Source of the DNA: Paenibacillus gyeongsangnamensis
GTDB lineage: Bacteria > Bacillota > Bacilli > Paenibacillales > NBRC-103111
DNA: 64,000 bases
Direction: 5' to 3'
Assembly (NCBI RefSeq): GCF_027533625.1
Contig: NZ_JAQAGZ010000027.1
Location: forward strand, 1 to 64,000
Shown here: piece by piece, positions 17,245-24,451 of the stretch
Layout: each line of letters opens with the position of its first letter
Numbering within the stretch: position 1 is the stretch's first letter
Position numbers and translations under genes: made by a program
The notes under the pieces: model-generated
The model's input: only the letters and a program-made list of their open reading frames with translations
What the model was told of the DNA's origin: nothing
Database searches by the model: none

Positions 17245-17482
17245 AGAACTCATCCCGTTCAAAAAAGAATAATCCGGCGATACCGAGCACGATTAATGTT
17301 ACTAGAAAGCCTACGAAGAGAAATCCTAGCCCGCCAATAAAAACTAAAGCTTTAGGAAATACAAGCATCGCTATTATTCCAAAAAGGATAATCCAAAATA
17401 TGGATTTAAATGTGACCTTAATCAGTTTCCAAATGAATACCGCGGCGATCACGCCAATCACAATGTGAATTAAATGAGTCAT
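17243..17482 (-). CDS. Small integral membrane protein
   Basis: 79 residues with two or three hydrophobic segments (about 5-20, 28-45 and 48-73) and a charged end, FERDEF. No family recognised. GGAGG lies nine bases before the ATG. It has its own strong terminator, so it is probably a single-gene unit. Confidence 0.65.
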   Translation of the reverse strand: MTHLIHIVIGVIAAVFIWKLIKVTFKSIFWIILFGIIAMLVFPKALVFIGGLGFLFVGFLVTLIVLGIAGLFFFERDEF

Positions 17483-17619
17483 TAAGACTTCGCCTCCACT
17501 ATTCGTCGTCCATATTATTCGTTATTATACACCGTTAAGGGTCTAATACAAACTCTACACCGCATCGGATGATAAGAATAGGTTATGGGAGCGACCGTGA
17601 AACTCGGTCCGTTACAAAG

Positions 17620-17643
17620 AAAATAGCCGCCCTTAAGGCGGCT
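17620..17643 (-). terminator. Terminator of the YdjO-like gene
   Basis: Minus-strand stem AGCCGCC/GGGCGGCT followed by ATTTTCTTTG, 16 bases after the stop codon. Confidence 0.75.
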
Positions 17644-17659
17644 TGATCTACTCGCTATG

Positions 17660-17875
17660 TTAGAAGCGTCTCTTTCCGATTATAAACTTCCGGTTGGACT
17701 TATTCGTTTTAATCGGAATCGCTCTAGTCCCTTGAACCATAGGTTCGCTGCACATGGGGCATTCCGGGGCCGCTTCGGTTACGAATTCATCACGAATCCA
17801 GGCGTTGCAATCGTTATTTTTACAATTCCACACGTTCAGTATTTCTTCTGTCTTTTCCATTGATGTAGTAGACAT
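17660..17875 (-). CDS. YdjO-like cold-inducible zinc-ribbon protein
   Basis: 71-residue protein with two Cys pairs, WNCKNNDCNAW and CPMCSEPM, consistent with a zinc ribbon. It matches the YdjO family (cold-inducible in B. subtilis by family annotation). The start ATG 17875 follows GGGAGGG by five bases; the longer form starting at 17902 is less likely. It ends with a basic tail (IGKRRF). Bases 17876-18080 upstream show no further gene. Confidence 0.75.
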   Translation of the reverse strand: MSTTSMEKTEEILNVWNCKNNDCNAWIRDEFVTEAAPECPMCSEPMVQGTRAIPIKTNKSNRKFIIGKRRF

Positions 17876-18093
17876 AATTTCCCTCCCGATACTAACAGAC
17901 AAAGATAAATAATAACCACTTTAAGGCTCCAATGCAACATTTATTTTTTTACTGGTCTTACACGGCCGATAAATGCAGCCGGTTCGCGGTCACATGAACA
18001 TGAATATGTCAGTGCAGTTCATTGCGGTTTGGCTTTTGCAGGAGTGAATATGGCCGTTTCCGGGGAGGAATGTTAAGTCTGTGACGCAGCTTG

Positions 18094-18138
18094 CCAGGAT
18101 AACGCTGTCCTTGTAAGACAAGGACGGCGTTATCCTGG
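18094..18138. repeat. Large palindromic element, copy 2
   Basis: Two 20-base arms, starting CCAGGATAACG and ending CGTTATCCTGG, pair with one mismatch around the loop TAAGA. The central 19 bases are identical to the core at 252-270. It lies immediately before, and partly replaces, the expected N-terminal codons of a DUF6054 gene. Copy 1 lies beside a group II intron end. Confidence 0.8.
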
Positions 18139-18154
18139 TGTCGATATTGAACCC

Positions 18155-18448
18155 TTGCAGGCTTTTGATCTTGTTAGAGACAGGCAGGATGCAGACCTTG
18201 TTCACGAGGAGTACAACGAACTCGGAGAAGGAAGAGCGATCGGTACGCTGATATTCGAAAAATATTATTTCAGAACGAAGAATCGTGCGGCTCTTATCGT
18301 AATCATTGACAATTTAAAAGGCGTAACCAATGTAAGAGCGATAGCGACCGGAAGTTCCGAGGGCCTGTTCTTTAATATCGATTGGGGTGTGGCGGACAAT
18401 TTTGTTTCCTCCGTGGAACGGATTCTTGAAGATTATATGATCGAGTGA
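18155..18448 (+). CDS. DUF6054-like protein with altered 5' end
   Basis: 97 residues are encoded from the only in-frame start, TTG 18155. The body (IGTLIFEKYYFRTKNRAAL, IDNLKG, ATGSSEGLFFNIDWG, VERILEDYMIE) fits the DUF6054 family, a small family of unknown function. Family members have roughly eight to ten more N-terminal residues; here that position is filled by the palindrome, which stays open in frame back to 18077 but supplies no start codon or ribosome site. Either translation begins at the weak TTG or the gene has been inactivated by insertion. Confidence 0.6.
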   Translation: MQAFDLVRDRQDADLVHEEYNELGEGRAIGTLIFEKYYFRTKNRAALIVIIDNLKGVTNVRAIATGSSEGLFFNIDWGVADNFVSSVERILEDYMIE

Positions 18449-18467
18449 CACGCCGCAGCCGGCAGGA

Positions 18468-18893
18468 CTAATCCTCCCATGCCCGATCCAGATGGAGCAC
18501 TTGAAGATGATCGGGCAGATCCATCCGCAAGAACCGCACGATATTTTCTCCGAGATACTTCCGCATATAGAGCTCCGCATCCACCCGCAGCGTCTCCGTC
18601 AGCATAACGAATTTCCGTTCGTACTTTTTATAGAGGTAGCCCGTTTCAATCCCTTGAGCCGTCCACTCCGGATCGAAGAGCTTAATCCCGTGTGTGCGAA
18701 AATAACGCCGGTGCCTGGTCAAATCCGCCGTGATGCGGTCCATCGCCCGCTGGATGGTATCCACATAGGGGCCAGGGGTTTTCACGGCAGCCGCGATAAG
18801 GCGGCAATCCCGGTCGAACGCCGTAAGCACCAGCGGCAGGATGACGCTCTCCCGGATCCGGAGGAGCTCATCGTCGTCCGCCATCGTTCTCAT
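18468..18893 (-). CDS. SOS-unit protein 2 (paralogue of the upstream gene, function unknown)
   Basis: 141-residue protein, clearly homologous along its whole length to the gene just upstream: both share LPLVLTAFDRD, AAVKTPGPY-DTIQRA, RKYF/RRYF-R-GI, F(I/V)LLT, and YLGENV/I. No known family is recognised. It is alpha-helical, mildly basic, without membrane segments. It starts two bases after the stop codon of the upstream gene, so they form one operon, whose promoter region has a LexA box. The ORF ends with an acidic DRAWED tail. A DNA-damage-inducible role is inferred only from the operator. Confidence 0.6.
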   Translation of the reverse strand: MRTMADDDELLRIRESVILPLVLTAFDRDCRLIAAAVKTPGPYVDTIQRAMDRITADLTRHRRYFRTHGIKLFDPEWTAQGIETGYLYKKYERKFVMLTETLRVDAELYMRKYLGENIVRFLRMDLPDHLQVLHLDRAWED

Positions 18894-18895
18894 CG

Positions 18896-19315
18896 TTAAT
18901 GCAGCGTCCCTTCCGCGTCAAAGTCGGCCAGGTGCCCCGGCAGGTCCGCACGCATATACTTCGTCACATTCTCTCCGAGATACCGCCGCATAAGCAACTC
19001 CGCCTCCACCCGGATCAAATTGGTAAGCAGGATAAACTCGGACTGGCGGCGCTTATACACATACTTGGTACGAATGCCGTCCGTCGTTTTTTCCGTATCG
19101 AAGACGCGAATGCCGTTGGCTCGAAAGTATTTGCGAAGCTGAGCCAGATCGAACGTAATCGCGTCAATGGCGCGCTGGATCGTATCCGCGTAGGGACCCG
19201 GCGTCTTGACCGCGGCGGTAATCCGTTTGGCGTCCCGGTCGAAGGCGGTCAGCACCAGCGGAAGAAGGACATATTCTTTGAGAAATCGGATCTCTTCATG
19301 GTTCGGAACATTCAT
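18896..19315 (-). CDS. SOS-unit protein 1 (tandem paralogue, function unknown)
   Basis: 139-residue protein, the first gene of a two-gene operon with its paralogue. Conserved blocks in order are FLKEYVLLPLVLTAFDRD (about residues 11-28), TAAVKTPGPYADTIQRAI (about 33-50), LRKYFRANGI, RRQSEFILLTNLIRVEAE and RRYLGENVTKYMRADLPGHL. The alternating helices and conserved Asp/Arg/Lys residues suggest a soluble helical domain. ATG 19315 is preceded by AAGGTGG at about 13 bases. A perfect GAAC-N4-GTTC LexA box lies 26-37 bases upstream next to a TATAAT, so SOS control is likely. Confidence 0.6.
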   Translation of the reverse strand: MNVPNHEEIRFLKEYVLLPLVLTAFDRDAKRITAAVKTPGPYADTIQRAIDAITFDLAQLRKYFRANGIRVFDTEKTTDGIRTKYVYKRRQSEFILLTNLIRVEAELLMRRYLGENVTKYMRADLPGHLADFDAEGTLH

Positions 19316-19339
19316 GTTCGCATTTGCACCACCTTATAA

Positions 19340-19353
19340 CGAACGTATGTTCT
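19340..19353. promoter_or_regulatory. LexA (SOS) box of the tandem-paralogue operon
   Basis: CGAACGTATGTTCT matches the Firmicute LexA consensus CGAAC-N4-GTTC with perfect arms. On the minus strand it lies directly downstream of TATAAT (plus coordinates 19355-19360), the position expected for repression. A second ACGAACGTAT lies inverted at 19379-19388 but lacks the second half-site. Confidence 0.8.
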
Positions 19354-19471
19354 TATTATATGTCATTGTAGCGCGATTATACGTTCGTGGCAAGCCTGCA
19401 AAAAATTCCTTATCACCCCGGCTCCGTACAAAAAGACGCCAACCCTTAAGGTTAACGTCTCCTGTCGCCCG

Positions 19472-19900
19472 TCAGTACGTGTTATAAATGTTCTCGCACG
19501 TTTGCGCCGTCGGCTCGTAGAAGCAGTGCTTCTTGTAACGGCCTACATGCGGCTGGTTATACCAGGTAGGGGGACAGTCGGCCGGCGGACGGAAATACCA
19601 TAGGGAGAATTTTCCCGGCCAATAGCGCTCGCCGTTCACGGAGCGTCTGGCAAGCCGCTTCTCGCGATCCCGCGCCCTCTGATAGTAGAAGCCGTGCAGC
19701 AAAGCCTCAAACGCGTGCGGCTGGTTGATCATTTGCGGAATCGTACGGATTCCTTTGAAATCGGAGCAGTTCGCGCGGATCCGGTTGATGCCGACGTTGC
19801 CGACAAGCAGCATCCCCCGTTCGCCCTCGCCTTCCGCTTCGGCGCGGAGCAATCTGGCGAGCATTGCAATGTCTTGATCTCTCGCTTTTACAACAGCCAT
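19472..19900 (-). CDS. cwlJ: Spore cortex-lytic cell wall hydrolase CwlJ
   Basis: 142-residue SleB/CwlJ-type hydrolase that degrades cortex peptidoglycan during germination, in response to Ca-dipicolinate in Bacillus. The N-terminal LLRAEAEGEG contains the catalytic Glu region. GNVGINRIRANCSDFKG, KFSLWYFRPPADCP and the end CENIYNTY are nearly as in Bacillus CwlJ, and the length is the same. No signal peptide, as for CwlJ. The ATG follows AGGTGAG. The usual gerQ neighbour is not present nearby. Confidence 0.93.
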   Translation of the reverse strand: MAVVKARDQDIAMLARLLRAEAEGEGERGMLLVGNVGINRIRANCSDFKGIRTIPQMINQPHAFEALLHGFYYQRARDREKRLARRSVNGERYWPGKFSLWYFRPPADCPPTWYNQPHVGRYKKHCFYEPTAQTCENIYNTY

Positions 19901-20065
19901 CTTCTCACCTCGATTCGTCTTCCTAACAACAAGGTATTAGGATTCGGCGAATGGGTTCCTGTCCCGCACCGTGATGGAGTAAATTTTATGCGGAAGAGTG
20001 GATAGGGGCATCCAACCGATCATTTTTTTTTATCAGCCGGGAGAGCGATGAAGGTGTGCATAACC

Positions 20066-20153
20066 TTGTCCACATAACCCACCGCATAAATACCCATAAT
20101 TCAACACTTATCAACATGTTGCACACAGCTTATACACAGCTTCGTGTGGATAA
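20066..20153. promoter_or_regulatory. DnaA-box cluster upstream of sda
   Basis: Four 9-mers match or nearly match TTATCCACA: TTGTCCACA (20066-20074), TTATCAACA (20108-20116), TTATACACA (20130-20138) and, inverted and perfect, TGTGGATAA (20145-20153). They lie 68-155 bases before the sda start. DnaA control of sda is established in B. subtilis, so this is probably the equivalent operator. A TATAAT at 20188-20193 is the likely -10. Confidence 0.85.
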
Positions 20154-20220
20154 CGGAACGCTTGTTCTAAATTTCCAGCGATGTTAATATAATTTTACAT
20201 TAAGGAACAAGGTGATTAGA

Positions 20221-20373
20221 ATGAAAATAAGCAATGAGATTCTGGTGGATTCCTATTTCAAAGCCGTCGATTTGAAGCTCGAAGAGGATTTTGTCGAACT
20301 GCTGCTCGAAGAGATTGAACGCCGCCAAATCAACTTGGATTACTATAAGGAAGGCGATTACCAGGTCAGCTGA
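20221..20373 (+). CDS. sda: Sporulation checkpoint inhibitor Sda
   Basis: 50-residue peptide. The N-terminal two-helix hairpin (EILVDSYFKAVDLKLEEDFVE, then LLLEEIERRQI) lines up with B. subtilis Sda, which blocks autophosphorylation of sporulation histidine kinases (KinA/KinB) when replication is disturbed. The C-terminus (DYYKEGDYQVS) differs from the Bacillus tail. The ATG follows AAGGTG. DnaA boxes lie upstream and a terminator overlaps the stop codon, so it is a compact monocistronic checkpoint gene. Confidence 0.85.
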   Translation: MKISNEILVDSYFKAVDLKLEEDFVELLLEEIERRQINLDYYKEGDYQVS

Positions 20374-20385
20374 CCTGGTTTTTTT
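20360..20385 (+). terminator. Terminator of sda
   Basis: Perfect palindrome ACCAGGTCAG/CTGACCTGGT followed by seven T. The left arm encodes the last residues of Sda. Confidence 0.9.
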
Positions 20386-20404
20386 GTGTTATGGGCAACG
20401 AACC

Positions 20405-20447
20405 AAAAAGAGCATCCGTTCCGTCCGCAAGGGAGGAAGGATGCTCT
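20405..20447 (-). terminator. Terminator of yumC
   Basis: Minus-strand stem AGAGCATCC/GGATGCTCT followed by TTTTTGG. Confidence 0.85.
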
Positions 20448-20466
20448 GTGATTTTACATAGGAGAA

Positions 20467-21456
20467 TTACAACTTCATGCTGCTGCTGTGTCCCGGGGAC
20501 AATTTGGCCGTAGGATCGAGATACACCTTGGCGTTGTTGATCGCCGTCGGCGCCTCTCCGAAGCCTACCGCGATCAGCTTCAGCTTGCCGGGATAGGTCG
20601 TGATGTCGCCCGCTGCAAAAATGCCCGGAATGCTCGTTTCCATCCGGGAATCGACGACGATGGAGCCATTGTCGATCTCGAAGCCCCATTCGGCGATCGG
20701 ACCGAGGGAGGAGACGAAGCCGAAGTTGACGATGACGGCATCGACGTCGATGATTTGCTCTTCGCCGGTTTTGACGTCGGCCAAGGTAACCCGCTCAATG
20801 AACGCTTCGCCGTGGAGAACGGTAATTTCTTTTGGCGTGAGCACTTCGACCTTGGATTTCATCAGGTTCTCTACGCTGTGCTCGTGCGCCCGGAATTTAT
20901 CGCGGCGGTGAATCAGCGTCACCTTCGCTGCGATCGGCTCGAGCATGAGCGCCCAGTCTACTGCGGAGTCACCGCCGCCGCTGATGAGCACCTTCTGGCC
21001 TTTGAACTTGTGAAGATCGCTGACGAAGTAATGGAGGTTCTTCTTCTCGTACTTCTCCGCTTCGGGCAGCTCCAGACGTCTAGGCTCGAATGCGCCTACG
21101 CCCCCGGTAATAATAACCGCTTTGCTGTGATGCACGCCCTTATTGGTCGTGACCTCGAACAGACGCTCGTCCTTTTTTTCTACGCCGAGCACCTTCTCTT
21201 CCAGGCTTACTTGAATGTCCGGAAAATGCTTCATCTGAAGCTCCAGATTGTTTACAAGCTCCTGCGCGGTAACCTTCGGGAAGCCCGCTACATCATAGAT
21301 GTACTTCTCCGGATACAGCGCTGCGAGCTGCCCGCCCAGCTGGGGCATGTTCTCGATCAGCTTCACGGAAGCTTGCCGCATCCCGCCGTAGAAAGCCGCG
21401 AACATCCCTGCCGGACCGCCCCCGATAATGATAATATCCAACACTTCGCTAGTCAT
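20467..21456 (-). CDS. yumC: Ferredoxin/flavodoxin-NADP+ reductase, YumC type
   Basis: 329-residue thioredoxin-reductase-like FNR of the Bacillus type. The FAD motif GGGPAGMFAA is at the N-terminus, the NADPH motif SGGGDSAVDWA near residue 155, and FAAGDITTYPGKLKLIAVGFGEA near 275. The active-site CxxC of true thioredoxin reductases is absent, as expected. The C-terminal extension ending HSSSMKL matches the family. ATG 21456 is used; a GTG 15 bases earlier would overlap the GGAGGT ribosome site. Divergent from the NDH-2 gene at 21.9 kb, as in the yumB-yumC arrangement of Bacillus. Confidence 0.92.
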   Translation of the reverse strand: MTSEVLDIIIIGGGPAGMFAAFYGGMRQASVKLIENMPQLGGQLAALYPEKYIYDVAGFPKVTAQELVNNLELQMKHFPDIQVSLEEKVLGVEKKDERLFEVTTNKGVHHSKAVIITGGVGAFEPRRLELPEAEKYEKKNLHYFVSDLHKFKGQKVLISGGGDSAVDWALMLEPIAAKVTLIHRRDKFRAHEHSVENLMKSKVEVLTPKEITVLHGEAFIERVTLADVKTGEEQIIDVDAVIVNFGFVSSLGPIAEWGFEIDNGSIVVDSRMETSIPGIFAAGDITTYPGKLKLIAVGFGEAPTAINNAKVYLDPTAKLSPGHSSSMKL

Positions 21457-21798
21457 GATTAAGTCATGCACCTCCGGCTCTAATCAATTCATCCTATTAT
21501 AAATAGTACGCTGTACGAAACGAAAATAAGCAAGTATATTTTCATGCGATAATTTAATTGATGAGACCGATAAAGTTTTTGGTAACGGTTTGATTAAGGA
21601 AGATCGAGCGGAACATTTGACGTTAGTGTGACGAAATTCATCATATCTTAGCCAAAATAAAGCTTGCTATTTACGCCGGGTCATTATATCATTTCATGTG
21701 AATTGGTTAAAATGGTTGTACCCGATTGTGCACTTGAAACGCTTAACTTAAGGCAGCGAGGGTAAGAATAGGGAAAGAAAATGTTTTTTCGGCTTCCC

Positions 21799-21816
21799 TT
21801 GTGTAATTTTTCACAA
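21799..21816. promoter_or_regulatory. Rex-type operator upstream of the NDH-2 gene
   Basis: TTGTG-N8-CACAA, reading TTGTGTAATTTTTCACAA, differs from the Rex consensus TTGTGAA-N4-TTCACAA at one position. It is 60 bases upstream of the NADH dehydrogenase start codon. Rex senses the NADH/NAD ratio and controls ndh in Bacillus. Confidence 0.7.
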
Positions 21817-21875
21817 ACTTTTTTGTAACCTTAACCAAAAATAAAGAAAAAATACGGGATGGAAGGGATAGAACC

Positions 21876-23066
21876 ATGAGTCGAATTCCGAGAATAGTCA
21901 TTTTGGGAGCAGGGTATGGCGGCATCGTTACGGCTATTCGCTTGCAGAAAGAGCTGAATTATAACGAGGCGGATGTGACGCTGGTGAACAAGCATGATTA
22001 CCACTACATCACAACCCACTTGCACATGCCTGCAGCCGGCACGGATAATCCGGAGAATGCTCGGGTGAATATCTTGAAGCTGATCGACGAGTTCAAGATC
22101 GACTTCGTCAAGTCGACGGTCGTTCAAATTCGTCAGCAGGAGAAGAAGGTGATCCTTGAAGAGGGCACGCTTTCTTACGATTACCTCGTGATCGGCCTCG
22201 GCGGCGAGCCGGAGACGTTCGGCATCCCCGGCCTTAAGGAATACGCGCTGGGCATCCGCAGCATCAACAGCGTTCGCTTCATCCGTGAGCATATCGAGTA
22301 TCAATTCGCGAAGTTCAAGCGTGAGCCGAACCGTCTCGATTACCTGACGTTCGTGGTCGGCGGCGCAGGCTTCACCGGCATCGAATTTGTCGGCGAGCTG
22401 GCGGACCGCATCCCTGAGCTGTGCAAAGAATTCGACGTGGATCCTTCCCTCGTGAAAATATACAATATCGAAGCGGCGCCGACCGCGCTTCCGGGCTTCG
22501 ACCCGGAGCTGGTCGAGTACGCGATGAACGTGCTGAAGAACAAAGGCGTCACGTTCAAGATCGCTACCGCGATCAAAGAATGCACGCCGGAAGGCGTATC
22601 GCTGGCTACCGGCGAAGAAATCAAAGCCGCTACGGTCATCTGGACCGGCGGGATCCGCGGCAACCATATGCTGGAGGAAGCCGGCTTTGAAACGATGCGC
22701 GGCCGGATCAAGGTCGACGAGACGCTGCGCGCGCCGGGCCACGACAATGTGTACGTCCTCGGCGACTGCTCCATCGTGATGAGCCCGGAAGGCCGTCCGT
22801 ACCCGCCGACCGCTCAAATCTCGATGCAGCAGGCCGACGTTTGTGCAGCGAATCTCGTAGCGCAAATTCGCGGCACCGAGCTGAAGAGCTTCGAGTACAA
22901 GCCGAAGGGCACCGTGGCTTCCCTGGGCCGCGGCGAAGCGATCGGCATCGTAGGAACCCGCAAGATCAAAGGCGGCGCCGCTGCCGCGATGAAGAAAATC
23001 ATCGATCTTCGGTACCTGTTCATCATCGGCGGCATTCCGCTCGTGCTGAAGAAGGGTAAGTTTTAA
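21876..23066 (+). CDS. Type II NADH:quinone oxidoreductase (YumB/Ndh-like)
   Basis: 396-residue membrane-associated flavoprotein that passes electrons from NADH to menaquinone without proton pumping. The FAD motif ILGAGYGG lies at residues 9-16, the second nucleotide motif VVGGAGFTGIEFVGEL near 163, and VYVLGDCS near 290. The quinone-site signature AQISMQQADV is also visible near 310. No transmembrane helix, but the C-terminal region has the amphipathic character typical of this family. A Rex-type operator precedes it. A small gene follows after three bases. Confidence 0.93.
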   Translation: MSRIPRIVILGAGYGGIVTAIRLQKELNYNEADVTLVNKHDYHYITTHLHMPAAGTDNPENARVNILKLIDEFKIDFVKSTVVQIRQQEKKVILEEGTLSYDYLVIGLGGEPETFGIPGLKEYALGIRSINSVRFIREHIEYQFAKFKREPNRLDYLTFVVGGAGFTGIEFVGELADRIPELCKEFDVDPSLVKIYNIEAAPTALPGFDPELVEYAMNVLKNKGVTFKIATAIKECTPEGVSLATGEEIKAATVIWTGGIRGNHMLEEAGFETMRGRIKVDETLRAPGHDNVYVLGDCSIVMSPEGRPYPPTAQISMQQADVCAANLVAQIRGTELKSFEYKPKGTVASLGRGEAIGIVGTRKIKGGAAAAMKKIIDLRYLFIIGGIPLVLKKGKF

Positions 23067-23069
23067 TCG

Positions 23070-23333
23070 ATGCGGCACTGCAGCGTTCAAGTTCGCGGTC
23101 TGTTGACGCGGGAGGAGCTGGACCGCTACAATGCGCTGATCGAGGTCGGCCATTACCTGGAAAGCCAGAACCGCTATGATCTGGTCTACCCGGTGCAGAA
23201 GGAGATCGACATTCTTATCCTGCCCGCCATCGAGCGGCTGAAGGAGAAGTCGCGGCAGCGCGACCGCGATACGGAAGCGTATCTGCGCAGCAAGGAAGAG
23301 CTGCTCGCGGAGCTCGATGACGAAGACGAATAA
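23070..23333 (+). CDS. Small charged hypothetical protein co-transcribed with NDH-2
   Basis: 87-residue soluble protein, highly charged and probably helical (LTREELDRYNALIEVG, then IERLKEKSRQRDRDTEAYLRSKEELLAELDDEDE). No family recognised. It starts three bases after the NDH-2 stop codon and both genes share the terminator at 23336. Its function may relate to NDH-2, but this rests only on position. Confidence 0.65.
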   Translation: MRHCSVQVRGLLTREELDRYNALIEVGHYLESQNRYDLVYPVQKEIDILILPAIERLKEKSRQRDRDTEAYLRSKEELLAELDDEDE

Positions 23334-23335
23334 AT

Positions 23336-23378
23336 GAAAGGCTCTTAGGCTGCCGCTGCGGCCCTAAGAGCCTTTTTT
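23336..23378 (+). terminator. Terminator of the NDH-2 operon
   Basis: AAAGGCTCTTAGG pairs with CCTAAGAGCCTTT around a GC-rich loop, followed by a T-run. Confidence 0.9.
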
Positions 23379-23443
23379 TGCAATAGTCCTGGCGGAACGT
23401 CAGTACCTTATTGTTTGTTGTATGCGTCTACTACAAAGAAGAA

Positions 23444-23519
23444 AGGAACAAGGATTCCTTATATCATTGTTGCGGTCGTTTTTTGGTGCATTTTCCTCGT
23501 ATAAGGCCCTCTTGTTCCT
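23444..23519. repeat. Intergenic inverted repeat
   Basis: The arms AGGAACAAGGATTCCTTAT (23444-23462) and ATAAGGCCCTCTTGTTCCT (23501-23519) pair at 14 of 19 positions around a 38-base spacer. The rest of the 245-base gap between NDH-2 and the next gene holds nothing else I can see. It may be a degenerate small mobile element. Confidence 0.5.
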
Positions 23520-23623
23520 CTAGTCTATTCATAATGAGCTAAATTCGATAAATAACGTCTCTGTGTTTCTCTAGGAAGCGTAATTTGAGCACCCTGTGCC
23601 TCCATTAGGCCATCCATCCAACT

Positions 23624-24275
23624 TCATTCATTTAACCGGTAAGTCCGAGCCCGCACGCCACCACTGGTTACGAGAATCAGCTTCTTGTCGGTCAGATTGT
23701 GCAGAATCGTTCGGGCATATTTGGGACTTACCTTTAAATGAGCCGAAAGCTCCGAAGGAGTAAACGACCGCAGGCAGCGGCGTGCGAATCGCAGCGCCTC
23801 GCTTTCCAGCCAGTACAGATCTTCTGGAACGGATAGGGAAATAAACTTTCCAATAAACGAAAGGATCAGCTGCTGGCAAGGTCGGGGAGCTTCTTTAATG
23901 GATGGATAGGCAATTGGTAGTACCGCCCAGCCGTCCAAAACGAGATGGCAATGGCGCATGCAAAGGTCTTTGAATCTCCAGAGCTCCAAATCCCGCGCGT
24001 GAGAGCCGTAGCCTTGAATCTTGGGTCGCCACTTTGGCGGAGCCGGGGAGGTAAGCAAAATCCAAATAACGATATCCTCCGGAGAAATCGTTAACTTCCC
24101 ACTCCGGGTACAAGTGGTCAAAGTTACCCGCAGTAGGATACCAGATGGAGCGAAGAAATTCCATCTCAGCGTGTCCGAGTCCCTTCTCCAGCCTTTCTCT
24201 CCGTCGTGCATTCCTTTCCATTCCAATCTGTTCCTTCATAAAGCGATCAAAGGCCAGTTCAAATTTCCTATGCAA
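23624..24275 (-). pseudogene. Winged-helix-type DNA-binding protein, frameshifted
   Basis: The start is TTG 24275 with AGGAGG upstream (HRKFELAFDRFMKE). The first frame continues to about 24015 (EFLRSIWYPTAGNFDHLYPEWEV, YLDFAYLPG). It then has to switch to the other frame (IQGYGSHARDLELWRFKDLC, then LVLDGW), which runs to the stop at 23624. One missing base near 24010-24020 explains this. The last 60 residues (FTPSELSAHLKVSPKYARTI and a following strand pair) look like a winged helix. A Paenibacillus-type regulator family with the same block order is known to me. Either a true frameshift or an error. Confidence 0.65.
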
Positions 24276-24316
24276 TGTTGCGAACCTCCTGCCTATTCCC
24301 AAATAAATAAGCCGCC

Positions 24317-24346
24317 CCAAAAACCAAAGACCTGAAGTCTTGGTTT
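24317..24346 (-). terminator. Terminator of hemQ
   Basis: Minus-strand stem AAACCAAGAC/GTCTTTGGTTTT with a T-run; located about 105 bases after the hemQ stop codon. Confidence 0.7.
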
Positions 24347-24451
24347 TAGGACGGCATGTGTTTCATGACCGTTAACAGGTTGTTTGTAGCCGGGCGATAC
24401 TTGTGCGGGCGAGCAAACCCGGCCAGCTGTCAATGACCGGCTCAGCGGCTC

